Shown in pieces: positions 29,601-39,500 of a stretch of 64,000 nucleotides of DNA. The stretch's first letter is position 1; each line of letters begins with the position of its first letter. The stretch is from the NCBI GenBank assembly GCA_015062535.1, contig SUUK01000002.1, positions 286,724 to 350,723 of the forward strand, given 5' to 3'. Source of the DNA: Alphaproteobacteria bacterium (lineage in GTDB: Bacteria > Pseudomonadota > Alphaproteobacteria > RF32 > CAG-239). The notes beneath the pieces are model-generated. The model saw nothing but the letters and a program-made list of their open reading frames with translations. It did not search any database and was not told the DNA's origin. A program made the position numbers and the translations under genes.

Positions 29601-29891
29601 TGGAGTGTTTACTTCATAAGAGTTTTCGTTATCTTTAAAAGATACGTCTTTGGCGATAATCTTTATAGGTTGAACAGAATGAACTAGCTCTAGGTTTACA
29701 GATTTTATATTGATATCATATGAAGATGTTTCATTGGTTAGGGCTTGCATTATGTATGGACGCAAGAAATTGACTTTGATAGGTCCTTTACCCAAATGCC
29801 ATAGTAAAATCAAAAATAAAATTAAGGATAATGCACTAGCATAATCCCAAAATAGCGATAAAAAACGCATCTTTTTGCTTTTACTACTCAC
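26646..29891 (-). CDS. AsmA/YhdP-like envelope protein (DUF3971)
   Basis: 1081 residues. One N-terminal membrane segment (about 13-30), then a very long periplasmic region of beta-strand repeats typical of AsmA-like proteins. The C-terminal part has 'GGNLKIEAKRDIYKNFKGHAQ' and 'LSSLSGIVDMLTGEGLRFTHL', characteristic of the YhdP family; the centre has 'LSLLWPRYLGEKAWVWCKDSL', characteristic of DUF3971. YhdP/TamB-type proteins form bridges for phospholipid transfer to the outer membrane. GTG start preceded by AGGGAGAA. It leads a two-gene unit with the HAD gene. Confidence 0.85.
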   Translation of the reverse strand: MSSKSKKMRFLSLFWDYASALSLILFLILLWHLGKGPIKVNFLRPYIMQALTNETSSYDINIKSVNLELVHSVQPIKIIAKDVSFKDNENSYEVNTPRLSLSFSARALLKGLLAPSSINLENPQIKITTSYNKESFNPKPSNLEDTSLNTDTVLNEANLKKIEFYFEQFEDFLERFNSPEKLYIESFINDIKITDAEVLMKELETNKQFQFTDADISFSRGITDISLKIDSAVKFNDRVSGMDMGLKYRLLNGEVTYKFNFSDLVITDLYDLIVPTKGDLEFVDVPVNAQLTAIIDFGNVLKNKDHFADNLSSNIKTLDFAIEGGNGKIGFLDNKDFDYNVSSFNLKGNLQGGLDKINIEDAFFDFNGKKAILNLSATGFKEYFLKNNLKDFKLNFNAKLGDFNMDDLSLLWPRYLGEKAWVWCKDSLYGGSISNGNFSFDFGYDDKTKKFSLLKLKGSSEIKDANLHYLEGMPVVKNVYGTALFSNDKIEILVDKGVSDNVILTGGNVVLYDLDKDDNFISINLKGNSTITDALNLIDHEPLGFTKEMGIAPNLVTGDVDIDLKLDFELKSNLKPEEIKVSVNGILKEVEYLGLEDDKTFTSDKLELNVTQNGFSLTGVAKYQDIPLNLALKEDFHNKAHKSRITADVTINDEILKKLGVDADILSAPYFTGSSDIKAIITFLNNGKIELFIDGSLKDTAIDYAFLGFAKNKGDPCRAKVKLIIDKNKIESIPEFSLLKAQFSATGNIKMTPDGHIKTVDIKEIKSPKTFAKAKVEFLYNPKLKLKVTVNGDSYDLTDFFSSKKTTSKETSKKKEKSLKDPLEDVMDTDIIIGVNKLWTNEKVPVTNFAGKAELRNGIGVHRINMVGNYGKSRDVKMKLDFEPRGKEYYLTVDSNNAGSTLKVLRLYDHMKGGNLKIEAKRDIYKNFKGHAQMRDFSLSDTPIFAKLLSLSSLSGIVDMLTGEGLRFTHLNAPFSYVFSTKNLETTDARIFGPVLGLRLNGTYNLVDEIIDANGLIIPAYNLNTMIGSIPLVGKMLRGKDGSVFATNYSITGTSEKPVISINPLSTLAPNSVKELFSSGE

Positions 29892-29969
29892 GATTTCTCC
29901 CTAAGTTATAGAAAAGGTATCACATTATATAATAATGTAAATATTTTTTTATAAAAAAGAACACTATTT

Positions 29970-30755
29970 TTACCATGTAATTTCTAGTGTATCATAAGCT
30001 GGTTCTACATTTTTAGGGCACTGAGAATATACCTTATTATAATCGCTTTCGACAGCCATGTGGTTGATTATGGCTCTTTTGGGGGAAATTATTTCTATGT
30101 AATCTAATAAATTGTCTAGACTTGCATGAAAACGAGTTCCTTTTGGAGTTGTTAGAGGCATAACTAAAACCTCTGGAGTTCTTGTTATTAATTCTAGAGA
30201 ACTTTTAGGGATTTCTCTAAAGTCTGGAATAAAGACAACTTCGCCGTCGTTAAAAATATATCCGGTAGTTTCAACATTGTGTCCGGTTACACTAATAGGG
30301 GTTACTTTTAGAGAATTAAAATAAAAGCTTTTATTGTATTCAAAAGTATTAGGATGAAGAGCTGCTCTATATACAGGGTCGATTTTGGTTTTATCATCTG
30401 CTATTAAGTAACCAAAGCGTGTACGAATATCTTTTAAGTTATTTGGGGAGGCAAATAACTCAATTGCTTTTTGGGTAATACGGTTTATTTCTCTTAGGTC
30501 ATCAATACCATGGAGATGGTCGGCATGGGTATGTGTGTAGAATACTGCTTCGATTTGTCTTAGGTTTGAATTGATTAATTGAAGCCTTAAATCAGGTGAG
30601 GTGTCTATTAAAAATTTTACATCATTTATTTCTAAATATGTACCACTACGAAGTCTGAAATTTTTTGGATTTTTAGGGTCACAATCACCAAATCCGCAAG
30701 CAAGTGATGGAACTCCAGGGGCAGCGCCCGAACCTAAAATTATTATTTTTGACAC
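29970..30755 (-). CDS. MBL-fold metallohydrolase, PhnP/YcbJ-like
   Basis: 261 residues with the metallo-beta-lactamase signature HTHADH (75-80), 'DTSPDLRLQL', 'ISVTGHNVETTGYIF' and a late His in 'INHMAVESD'. It resembles the PhnP-type cyclic-phosphodiesterase branch, where a conserved copy sits beside tatD in Alphaproteobacteria. The early cysteines (LACGFGDC) match the PhnP zinc knuckle. GTG start, one base after the TatD stop, so translational coupling is likely. Substrate not established. Confidence 0.85.
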   Translation of the reverse strand: MSKIIILGSGAAPGVPSLACGFGDCDPKNPKNFRLRSGTYLEINDVKFLIDTSPDLRLQLINSNLRQIEAVFYTHTHADHLHGIDDLREINRITQKAIELFASPNNLKDIRTRFGYLIADDKTKIDPVYRAALHPNTFEYNKSFYFNSLKVTPISVTGHNVETTGYIFNDGEVVFIPDFREIPKSSLELITRTPEVLVMPLTTPKGTRFHASLDNLLDYIEIISPKRAIINHMAVESDYNKVYSQCPKNVEPAYDTLEITW

Positions 30756-30756
30756 G

Positions 30757-31530
30757 TTATGACCTTTCTTGTTTAATTGCTTTTTGATAGAGTGAAAAGA
30801 AGTTATTTTTGGTTATGTTTGCGATTTCGTTTAAGCTTAAATTTTTAGCTTCTGCTAGTTTTTGGGCAGTTTTTATGATATATGCAGGTTCGTTTGTTTT
30901 ACCTCTATAAGGAACAGGGGCTAGGTATGGAGTATCTGTTTCGATTAAAATTTTATCTAAAGGACAATTTTTGAAGACATCAAGAATGCTTGCTCCAGTT
31001 TTAAAGGTGATAATACCTGATGCAGAAAGATAAAAGCCTAAGTTTAATATTTCATCTGCAAATTCTTGAGATGATGTAAAACAATGAATAACACCGGTTA
31101 GTTTGCCATATTTTTTTATACCATCTTTTAGGAGAGCTAAAGTGTCTAACTCGGCCTGTCTTTGGTGTATCATTAATGGTAATTTGGTTAGAGCTGCGGC
31201 TTTTATGTGATAAGAAAACATTTCTTTTTGTTCTTCTTTAATATCGCTTCCATAATGATAATCAAGACCACACTCACCAATTGCAATAACTTTGGGGTGA
31301 GATGACAGATTGATAATATCTTCGGTGGTGATTTTATTTAGTTTTTCTTTGGCACTATCTGGATGGACGCCAACAGAGGTGTAAATTGAAGGATATTTAT
31401 TAGAAAGCTCTAATTGATAGGCTATTTCATCAAGGTCTTTTCCTGCATTTAATAAGGTGGTGACGTTTGATGCAAAGGCTCTTTTTATTATTTCTTCATC
31501 TTCTATATGGCAATGGCTATCAACAAACAT
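30757..31530 (-). CDS. tatD: TatD-family hydrolase
   Basis: 257 residues, typical length. Metal-binding motifs are present in order: 'DSHCHIE' (His6, His8), 'IGECGLDYHY', 'MIHQRQAE', 'GVIHCFTSS' and 'IETDTPYLAPVPYRGK'. TatD proteins are metal-dependent 3'-5' DNases with a role in DNA fragment turnover and some tRNA or D-amino-acid links. GAGGAA lies before the ATG. It is the first gene of the pair with the MBL hydrolase. Confidence 0.92.
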   Translation of the reverse strand: MFVDSHCHIEDEEIIKRAFASNVTTLLNAGKDLDEIAYQLELSNKYPSIYTSVGVHPDSAKEKLNKITTEDIINLSSHPKVIAIGECGLDYHYGSDIKEEQKEMFSYHIKAAALTKLPLMIHQRQAELDTLALLKDGIKKYGKLTGVIHCFTSSQEFADEILNLGFYLSASGIITFKTGASILDVFKNCPLDKILIETDTPYLAPVPYRGKTNEPAYIIKTAQKLAEAKNLSLNEIANITKNNFFSLYQKAIKQERS

Positions 31531-31588
31531 TTTTTCCTCGTTATTTTAGTGTTGTTATATGTTAAAGTTAGAATATTTAAGAAAAAGT

Positions 31589-33055
31589 TTATTTGCAATA
31601 GGGTTCGCTAAATTCTGGTTTTAAGATGTATAAATCTTGTGAGTTTTTGTATGGTTTATAGTATTTTGTAATATAGTCCATATTAGGTTTATGAATAATA
31701 ATATCAATTCCTCTTTCTAGGGCATATTTATCTTTATATGGGGTGGTTGAGATTATACGCGGTTTTTTAGTTTTTATTACATGGTTGATATCCATAAGGG
31801 GGGCTATTCCTACTTTTGCGCCGATTACATCTGTTTGACCAAGGAGATTCCAGTAATAATGAGGGTCACGATTATAGATATTATATACAGTTCCGTCACC
31901 ATTTAAGACATAGTCGCATTTGGTTATGTGATGGAGGATTTGTCTGTGGAGAGGAGTATAGAATCTTTCTTTTTTAGAACCGATATTGCCTTCGTAAATA
32001 CTTGGATTATACATAACAAAAAATAGCGAAAAGCATAATATGTAAACCATAAAGTAAAAGCGCTTTAAGATGATATTTGTAAAAAAGCTAGCGCCCAAAA
32101 TTGATGCAATATAAACAAGTAAACAAAAATAATATGCAAAAGCAGAAAAATAAAAAGCACGTTGTAAAAATTCTAAAACAAAGATTATTGATAATATTTT
32201 ATGATAGATATTTGATTTTTTTAAATAAAAGAGTGAACAGGTGGCAAGAAATAAAATGATTTTTAGTTCTGGCCAGAAAGTTCCTATTTTGCGAGTGTCA
32301 AATAGCTCTGGAATATGTAAATTGAAAGTAAAATTTGAAAGATACCATATTTTTAAGATGCCATGGTGATTTAAGTATAAAATAAATCCTAAACTAAGTA
32401 CCAATGGAAGCAATAGGGCATATAGTACATCAGTTAATATGATTTTTTTCTTATAACTGAGGCAGAGAGTTATAAAGCCTAAAATAGCTAATGTAAAAAT
32501 AATTTTTTGCAAAAACATAAAAGAACACCAAAATAGCACAAATGAGATGCTGAGGTCTTTTAGTTTTTTTTCTTCTATGTAACAAAAGTAATGATATAGA
32601 CCAATAAAAAATGCGGTGAGCATAAAGTTATCTGGTCTAAAGTGGATTATGGATAATACCATATAAGGAGTTATGGCAATAGATGAGGCGATAAGTCCAC
32701 CAAGTGGAGTTGTTAGAAATCGCTTTGAGATTAAATAGAGATAGTAATAGTTTATAAAAGAGGTAATAATTGCAGAGCTTGTTACAAATGAGGTTATAAA
32801 GTTGTCGGATAGTCCCTTATCAAATAACCCTAAAATTGGGGCAAATATGTACCAAAGTAAAGGGTTATGATGCTGAAAAAAGTCTTTATAGGGGATGCTA
32901 TTTAGATGAACCAAATAAGAAGAGTGCATATGCTCTAGTGTGTCACCACCAAGGGTGGTTGTAATGCACGAAACATATAAACAAAATACCAAAGTTGTTA
33001 TTAAATGGATAAGTAATAACGCATAAGGTATTTTGTTATATAGTTTTTTTAGCAA
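31589..33055 (-). CDS. Multi-spanning GT-C type glycosyltransferase
   Basis: 488 residues with about 10-12 hydrophobic segments. The first large loop holds acidic residues in 'LGGDTLEHMHSSYLVH' and 'YKDFFQHHNPLLWY', as in ArnT/PMT-like GT-C enzymes that use lipid-linked sugars at the periplasmic face. A soluble C-terminal part starts near residue 365. The start is TTG at 33055 with AAGGAG 8 bases upstream. Donor and acceptor are unknown; modification of lipid A, a glycan or a surface protein are all possible. Confidence 0.72.
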   Translation of the reverse strand: MLKKLYNKIPYALLLIHLITTLVFCLYVSCITTTLGGDTLEHMHSSYLVHLNSIPYKDFFQHHNPLLWYIFAPILGLFDKGLSDNFITSFVTSSAIITSFINYYYLYLISKRFLTTPLGGLIASSIAITPYMVLSIIHFRPDNFMLTAFFIGLYHYFCYIEEKKLKDLSISFVLFWCSFMFLQKIIFTLAILGFITLCLSYKKKIILTDVLYALLLPLVLSLGFILYLNHHGILKIWYLSNFTFNLHIPELFDTRKIGTFWPELKIILFLATCSLFYLKKSNIYHKILSIIFVLEFLQRAFYFSAFAYYFCLLVYIASILGASFFTNIILKRFYFMVYILCFSLFFVMYNPSIYEGNIGSKKERFYTPLHRQILHHITKCDYVLNGDGTVYNIYNRDPHYYWNLLGQTDVIGAKVGIAPLMDINHVIKTKKPRIISTTPYKDKYALERGIDIIIHKPNMDYITKYYKPYKNSQDLYILKPEFSEPYCK

Positions 33056-33067
33056 TATAATAGCTCC

Positions 33068-34123
33068 TTAAAAAGTTGCAATTACAGGTTGTCTGAATAC
33101 ATTTTCCATGAATGAAAGTGAAATATAGCTTAGTATAAACGCCATTAGTGGTGATGTTATCCAACCAAGAACTAGTTTTGCAACTAAGCTCCATTTTATT
33201 TCTTTACCGCCTTTAGCTAAACCAATACCTACAATTGCACCAATTACGGCTTGAGTACTGGATACAGGAACAGCAGGAAGAGGGGGAAGCCCAATAGAAA
33301 TTAAAAATGTTTCTAAGCTTTCTGATGAAAATAAAATCAATACAAGAGATTGAGATAAAATAACAATCCATGCAACAATGGGTGAAAAAGTTAAAACGCC
33401 TTTACCAACGGTTTTAATTACTTTTTTAGAATAGGTAAATACACCAAGGCTTACGGCAAATGCGCCAAGTAAAAATAGTACTTGGATGCCAGATAGTGGA
33501 ATTAAATTAAATAATGTTGTGTCACTAAAAGCGCATGAGCCAACAAATACACCAACAACATCTGCCATGTTGTTTGCACCAAGAGCAAATCCACCAAGAG
33601 CTGTTGTTAAAATCATACCAAGGCGAACGATTTGATCTTGTCTTAAGATGTGTAGTTTTGTGTGATGAAGTAGGTGCTTTACTGTAAAATATAGTAAAAC
33701 AGCAATTAATCCTGAAACAATTGGACACATTACCCAGCATGATAAGATATTGATTAGAGTTTGTTCGTCGGTTGTTTGGTGATTGTAAACGTTCCAGCCA
33801 ATAATAGCGCCAACGATTGTTTGAGAGATTGAAACACTAATACCTGATTTTAGCATAACTCTTACAGCAAGAGCTGCAGAAAGTGAAACCGCAAAGGCTG
33901 CAGGAAGGGTGTTTACTCCACCAAGTGAGTTTAGGGTTTCGGTGGTGTTTTGACCGCTAATTACGGCTCCTAAGACGATAAATATGGAGGCGATTGTAGC
34001 TGCGGTGGTAAAGCGCAACATTTTGGTTCCAACAGCTGTTCCAAAAATATTGGCACTATCATTTGCACCCAAAGACCATCCTAGAAATAAACCACTTGAA
34101 AGAAATAATAAATACTCAAACAT
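33068..34123 (-). CDS. Inorganic phosphate transporter, Pit family
   Basis: 351 residues, about 10 membrane segments. Both halves carry the Pit signature: 'GANDSANIFGTAVGTKML' (N-terminal) and 'GANNMADVVGVFVGS' (C-terminal), with 'VSSTQAVIGAIVG' late. It moves phosphate (as metal phosphate) with protons across the inner membrane. It lies 2 bp after the DUF47 gene, the classic Pit accessory partner. Confidence 0.93.
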   Translation of the reverse strand: MFEYLLFLSSGLFLGWSLGANDSANIFGTAVGTKMLRFTTAATIASIFIVLGAVISGQNTTETLNSLGGVNTLPAAFAVSLSAALAVRVMLKSGISVSISQTIVGAIIGWNVYNHQTTDEQTLINILSCWVMCPIVSGLIAVLLYFTVKHLLHHTKLHILRQDQIVRLGMILTTALGGFALGANNMADVVGVFVGSCAFSDTTLFNLIPLSGIQVLFLLGAFAVSLGVFTYSKKVIKTVGKGVLTFSPIVAWIVILSQSLVLILFSSESLETFLISIGLPPLPAVPVSSTQAVIGAIVGIGLAKGGKEIKWSLVAKLVLGWITSPLMAFILSYISLSFMENVFRQPVIATF

Positions 34124-34125
34124 TA

Positions 34126-34785
34126 TTAAATTTCCCGTTTAATTGCAAAAATTAATAGTGCATCAATACAGTCTTCTGCAAGGTCTGCAATATCTGCTAC
34201 TTCTTCTACAAAAGCATTTATTTGATTTTTTCTGGCTAATTCTAAGTTTGAATCAAATAATGCTTTTCTTAGTTTTGCAGAGGTTTTATCACTATGGTGT
34301 TCAAGTAAAAATACTTTTTGAGAATAGTCTCTTAGGGTTGCAAGATCTCTAAAGAATGCACGAGATGCAATAGCCATATTTTCTGCGCAATCACTAACTT
34401 GTTTAACAAGGGTTCTTAGTTGTTCGTGATAGATTTCTGGAATATCTGGTTGTTCAATGTAAAATTTATGAGCAACTTCATCAAAAAGGTTAACAACTTT
34501 ATCTAAGTTTTCAACTAGTTGCAAAATGTTACCTCTTAGGTCAGGGATGAGATTTTGCTCATAGAGTCTACTTTCTATATCACGTCTTAAGATATCAGAT
34601 TCATGTTCAATTATTTTTATTTTTTTGCTTGTTTTACGGTAGTTGTCACTTCTTTTTTCTTTTAGATAAATATCGATAGCTTCTTTAAATTCGATAGTCA
34701 TTTCGATAATTTTATCATGTAATTTATCGATTGTATGTTCTAGATCTCTAGTACGTGCAAATAAAGAAATTTTTACATTAAACAT
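34126..34785 (-). CDS. DUF47/PhoU-like phosphate transport accessory protein
   Basis: 219 residues, all helical, PhoU-like: 'DKLHDKIIEMTIEFKEAID', 'HESDILRRDIESRLYEQ', 'DLRGNILQLVENLDKVVNLFDE' and 'FVEEVADIADLAEDCIDAL'. Members sit beside Pit transporters and regulate uptake. AAGGAAAA precedes the ATG. First gene of a two-gene operon with pit. Confidence 0.92.
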   Translation of the reverse strand: MFNVKISLFARTRDLEHTIDKLHDKIIEMTIEFKEAIDIYLKEKRSDNYRKTSKKIKIIEHESDILRRDIESRLYEQNLIPDLRGNILQLVENLDKVVNLFDEVAHKFYIEQPDIPEIYHEQLRTLVKQVSDCAENMAIASRAFFRDLATLRDYSQKVFLLEHHSDKTSAKLRKALFDSNLELARKNQINAFVEEVADIADLAEDCIDALLIFAIKREI

Positions 34786-34820
34786 TTTATTTTCCTTAAA
34801 ATAATATTTTGCTTAAAAAA

Positions 34821-34846
34821 TCCCTTAATTTTTAAGGGATTTTGAG
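34821..34846. terminator. Intrinsic terminator
   Basis: TCCCTTAA (34821-34828) / TTAAGGGA (34832-34839) with A-run before and T-rich after. It lies downstream of the small lipoprotein gene on the minus strand, with T-runs on both sides. Confidence 0.75.
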
Positions 34847-34860
34847 TTTTTGTTAGTGTT

Positions 34861-35130
34861 TTACTCAACCTTTTCTTGGCGACATGTGTGTTTACAGCGC
34901 CTAATGTTGCCATTTTCTAAATAAGTGTAATCAACTTTTGGTTTTTCTACATCTTCTACTTGATAAACTTGACGTTCGGTCATGATGTCTGTTTCAGGAC
35001 AATATTCTTTTTTTCCAATAAAGCATGGTTTACACTCAGTTTCGCATGGAACAGGTTGAAGGTATACTTCTTTGGTGCAACCATTTATAAGTAGCACAGA
35101 CGATAATAGTATAAGTTTGATTTTGTTCAT
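34861..35130 (-). CDS. Small cysteine-containing lipoprotein
   Basis: 89 residues from ATG 35130, chosen because GGAGG lies 6 bases before it; a longer frame from 35142 lacks this. Lipobox LINGC gives the lipidated Cys at 18. The mature part has several further cysteines (CETECKPC, YCPE, RRCKHTC), suggesting disulfides or metal binding. No family recognised. The palindrome GATTTTCTAGAAAATC at 35152-35167 lies in its upstream region. Confidence 0.65.
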   Translation of the reverse strand: MNKIKLILLSSVLLINGCTKEVYLQPVPCETECKPCFIGKKEYCPETDIMTERQVYQVEDVEKPKVDYTYLENGNIRRCKHTCRQEKVE

Positions 35131-35172
35131 TATAACCTCCAAATCTTAATGATTTTCTAGAAAATCTAAGGG

Positions 35173-35200
35173 TTGACTATTTTAAAAAAAGTCTTATATT
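35173..35200 (+). promoter_or_regulatory. Sigma70-type promoter
   Basis: TTGACT (35173-35178), 16-nt spacer, TATATT (35195-35200). It is about 50 bases before the ATG of the repeat protein; no Shine-Dalgarno intervenes. Confidence 0.55.
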
Positions 35201-35250
35201 GGGTTTAGTTTAAAATTATATTGTTTAATAATTATTTAAATATATAGATT

Positions 35251-36459
35251 ATGAGTAAAAAAATTATCCCTCTCATTGAGCGCAACGCCAGTGAGGAGCT
35301 AAAAGCTTATTTCAGAGATGTGAGTGCCGAAGGTGGGATGCCTCTTGATGTTCATGAGGAACTTGTTTTCTTAGAACATTGTTCGGGGGATGTTATTTTA
35401 TCTTATATTAATCGTTTCCGCTTTAGTGAAAGAGCCGAAAAGATTATGTTAGATAAAGTTCCTATCAACGTTCGTGTAACCTATATTAACTATCATGGGT
35501 TATGCGACGAGGTGCAAAAGTATGTGATTGACCAAAATCTTGTAGATGTTGCTCGAGAGTTCTTTAAGTTACGTGATTTGTCTGATGTAGACTATCTTTT
35601 GGTGCATGGTGGCTCTGAGATGATTAGGGCTTACTATGATACCCATACGTTTAGAACTGACGAACAAATTTTACAGCTTCTTCGCCACAAAAATTCTACG
35701 TTGTTTACTGGCTATGTTAATAAAGGTTACTTTATTAGCGACGCTATCAAACATGAGATTGTTAGGAGCGAAAATGATGCGGCTTTTAAGGCTTTGGTTT
35801 ACCGGTATTGCCGGATGTTTAAATCAAAAGCTAAAAATGCTCGTGATTATAAGGAGCTTGTAAAAAAGCTTTCACCTTATGGGTTGAGGTCTGAACAGCA
35901 AATCATGGTGTTTGATACATTTGATCGCATTATGATTGAAGCTATGCTTATGAATATTCCTTTGAGTGTTGAGGCTCAGGACTATATGTTTAAGCGTAAC
36001 TTTGATGCTCAGTGGTTTAAGCTACATGTTGAGCATTTGTATTGCGTTGGAGGTTATCGCTTTGAAGGTGAGAACGAGGCTAAGCTGTTTAGGGTTTTGG
36101 CAAAGAGAAACTTGGATGATTGTTTGACTGCGTTTCGTCATTCTGATGATGTAACGTTTGTTAAGTTTGCATCAACTGATGCTGTTCGCAAGTATATTAA
36201 GAATTTCTGGCTTACTGATGATGCACAAGTTGCATTGATTAGCGGTGGAAATAGTGCTTTGATAAAAGAGCTCTTATCTCGATATACACCTGAACATGGT
36301 ATTTGTTGGCAGGCTGAAGTAGTTCTTGTTAAGCTTAATGGTCGTGACTTGATAGATTTTTATATTTCTTTCCATACAATGTGTTGGGAGGCATTGGAAA
36401 TCTTGAAGGTTAGTAATCCAGAACTTCACAAGAAGTATTATACACTTCATCAGTATTAA
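35251..36459 (+). CDS. Protein of degenerate ~27-residue helical repeats
   Basis: 402 residues; not a family I can name. It contains about ten degenerate repeats of 25-28 residues with the pattern 'L..EAQ..L......LI..YI..H': examples 'LCDEVQKYVIDQN', 'FRTDEQILQLLRHKN', 'LSVEAQDYMFKRNF' and 'LTDDAQVALISGGN'. These predict a two-helix solenoid. The same repeat is in the 144-residue protein at 49111. No signal peptide or membrane segment. No Shine-Dalgarno: the leader ends in AT-rich 'aaatatatagatt'. Local GC is modestly raised (23 of 60 at 35941-36000). Single-gene unit. Confidence 0.75.
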   Translation: MSKKIIPLIERNASEELKAYFRDVSAEGGMPLDVHEELVFLEHCSGDVILSYINRFRFSERAEKIMLDKVPINVRVTYINYHGLCDEVQKYVIDQNLVDVAREFFKLRDLSDVDYLLVHGGSEMIRAYYDTHTFRTDEQILQLLRHKNSTLFTGYVNKGYFISDAIKHEIVRSENDAAFKALVYRYCRMFKSKAKNARDYKELVKKLSPYGLRSEQQIMVFDTFDRIMIEAMLMNIPLSVEAQDYMFKRNFDAQWFKLHVEHLYCVGGYRFEGENEAKLFRVLAKRNLDDCLTAFRHSDDVTFVKFASTDAVRKYIKNFWLTDDAQVALISGGNSALIKELLSRYTPEHGICWQAEVVLVKLNGRDLIDFYISFHTMCWEALEILKVSNPELHKKYYTLHQY

Positions 36460-36460
36460 A

Positions 36461-36488
36461 AAAAGCAGGCTTTTTAGCCTGCTTTTTT
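36461..36488. terminator. Bidirectional intrinsic terminator
   Basis: AGCAGGCT (36464-36471) / AGCCTGCT (36476-36483), flanked by A and T runs, between convergent genes. Similar in sequence to the ftsH terminator. Confidence 0.85.
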
Positions 36489-36503
36489 GTTTTATAACAA
36501 ATC

Positions 36504-39500
36504 TTAGAAGTTGAATTTTAGTCCCATATCAAATAGGTCAGGGTTATTCTTTTGAATAAGCTTATTGTATTTAACATATAGGGCTAAATCTTTGTATGCA
36601 TAATCTATTACAGCTTCTAATACGGCTCTATCTCTTTGATATAGATTTGCATAATCGTTTATTCTATACCATGAGCCAAGTGCGTCTTTGTGACGGAGTG
36701 TTATATCACGATATGGGTCTGCAAATTCATGATAATATACTCCACCAATCTTGAAGCCTAGTTTACCATATTTTTCCATCTTAACTTCTTTTTTGAGGAA
36801 TACACCTAGACCTAGCTCAACTGATAGATTGTTGGAGCGTTTGGTTTGTATAGCGTCTTTAGCATTTCCTTCATCAAAGCCTTTTTCTGTATAGCCGATT
36901 GCATTTAACATTAAGGCTGGTTCAAGTTCTGCAAAGCCGTTTATATTGATGGTGTATCTTAACTCGTTGGTTAAGCCATAGATTATTTCTTCGATATCAG
37001 ATTCTCTATCAGAGCCTCTATCATAATCACCATAGCCATAACCTAAGTTTAGGATGCTTACGAGATTTAGTTTGTCGCTAATTTTTCTTAAATATGGAAC
37101 AAATACGCTTACGATATTTAAGTCTCTATCTCCACCTTTTTCGTATGAGGTATTGATATCGGTAAAGCTTAAACCAAGTCCTAGTCTAGACCAGTTGTTT
37201 AAGCGCTTATCACCAAAGGTAAACATAGAATTTGAACTTAATTCATAGCCAGATAATACGCCTTTGTCGTCTGTTTCTAGGTTAAAGTTGTCATAGCCTG
37301 CAATAACTCTATTTTTCTCGTTGGTTGGTTTTAAGATTGTATCTGCCATAGTTCTATTTAAGCTACGTAGAACAGAGAAGTTCTCATCTGCGAAGTTTAA
37401 TAATCTGTCGTGTCCCATAAAGTCTGCAAGGTTTTCTTGTAGATTAGATTGGGTAGTTGCAGATTTTAGGCTATTAAATGTGTCTTCAAACTTTTTAGCT
37501 TGATAGTTTTTGGTCAAATAATCTGCCATAGATTTATTTGGTGTAAAGTTGCTAAATTCTTTACGTTTTAAGACTACATCTGTGTTACCTTCTTTGTTTT
37601 TCTCAGTTTTTGCTTCAAATAGGGCGGATTCTGAAGAAATATTTAGGTTGTTTGTATCTTCTGCTATTAAAGCGTCTTTTTTGATATATGTATCAAGGTT
37701 GTCGTTCATAACAGTAGATACGCCAGCGGTTAAGTCGCCTTTGATAGATTGAGCTTCATAAGTTGCTCCATCTTCAAGATATACGGTTTTTGCGCCTAAG
37801 GTTTCTAAATCAAGCTCTCCAGATACTGACATTAAGCCCACGTTTCTAAAGTCTGCACCATTTAAGACAATAGAGCGGTTGGTGTCGTTTTGGTTGCCGT
37901 TTATGGTGATAGATCCAAGGTTTGTAACACTATTTGCAGAAGCATTTTGGTCGATATAGATACCATATGCTTCGTTTGTACCATTTACATTAATAGAGCC
38001 TTGGTTGATGATGGTTGTGTTAGTACCATCTAGAACTCTAATACCATATGCAGATGCACCTTCTACATTAATGGTTCCTTGGTTTTCGATATAGTTTTCG
38101 CCAGCACCCAATATACCAACAGATGTGCCAGTTGTTCCGGTTATGGTGATATCGCCTTTATTTATAGCACTACCACCACGTGAAGCATACATACCAACAG
38201 CAGTACCGCTAGAGTTGTTTTGGATGTTGATTGATGCATTTTCATCATTTAGGAGTTGGTTGTTTGATGAGCCATACATACCATATGCATACCCTGTTGA
38301 ATTATGGTCAATTTTAATGATACCATTTGAGCCTGTGTTATCTGAGGTGTTTTGAAGGTCTTTATCTGATTTTAAGCCATAAACATCTTCTGTGCCACTT
38401 GAGGTTAACTCAATTAGAGTTGTATTAGTTGTTTTTTCAAGTGTGCTATTTTGACTTGTAAGTGAGCTTTGAGGTTGGTAGCAATAATATGTTTCTTTGG
38501 TTAAATTTACATTAATTTCAACCGCTGTAGTGTTACAAGTTTCTCCGCTCTCATCTTCACATTCTTCTATAGAATCATAGTAATTATTTGATGTGTCACA
38601 TGAATATACACAAGTATGACATTGGGTTTGACCATGATATTGAGTTATGCCCGAGGTTGAAGATGATTTGAAATTAAGTCCAGTTACTTTTGTACAAGTT
38701 TCATGAGTTGTTTTAGTAGGACAATCATTTTCTAAACATTTGTAACAAGTTTTTCCGGCTTGTGTTGTGCCACTGTTAAAGTGCCAACCATTTGCGCCTG
38801 AAGTACCACATTGCATATAATCTTTTGTATCAAAATATTTATTTGTTTCATTACAGCTATATGTACAAGCAAGACATGGTTGCTCGCCTTCATAAGAGCC
38901 TGTTGGACTATTGTCTAAAACAAATCCTTCTTGAGGTGCTTCACAACTTGTATTAGATGGAGCGCTACAAGTTAATACATCTTCTCTAACAAAACAACCA
39001 TATGTCGTATCTTCGGTGCAAGAGTATCCAGTTTCCCCATAAGCATTTTGAGTACAAGCTGTTGATGATGTATAAACATTTGCTTTAGTTGTATCGCATG
39101 TGAAATCACATTTATAACAATCACTTGCTCCAGATACACCGGATTTAACTTTGGTTGCTTTTACATAATCTGGGTATGTTCCGCAGATGCTTAAATCTGT
39201 TGGAGATAAGTCTTCAGTTACAGGGCAAGCGGTTGCTCTTAGGTAACATCCTGATGCTGTATCATAGCTACAACCTTGGTTTGTGGTTTTACATTCAGTT
39301 TCTGTTGAGTAATAACCTTTTGAGTTATCACAACCAGTTTTTTCTTTGTAACAAGTTAAGCCATAATCGGTAATTGTTTCATATACTTTACCGGTTATTA
39401 TATGGTTGTAATCTAATAAAATGTTGTTGTCGCAGTTTATAGGTGTTACACAATTTGCATCGCCTTGTGATGATACATGGTCTCCGCAGTCATATCCTGA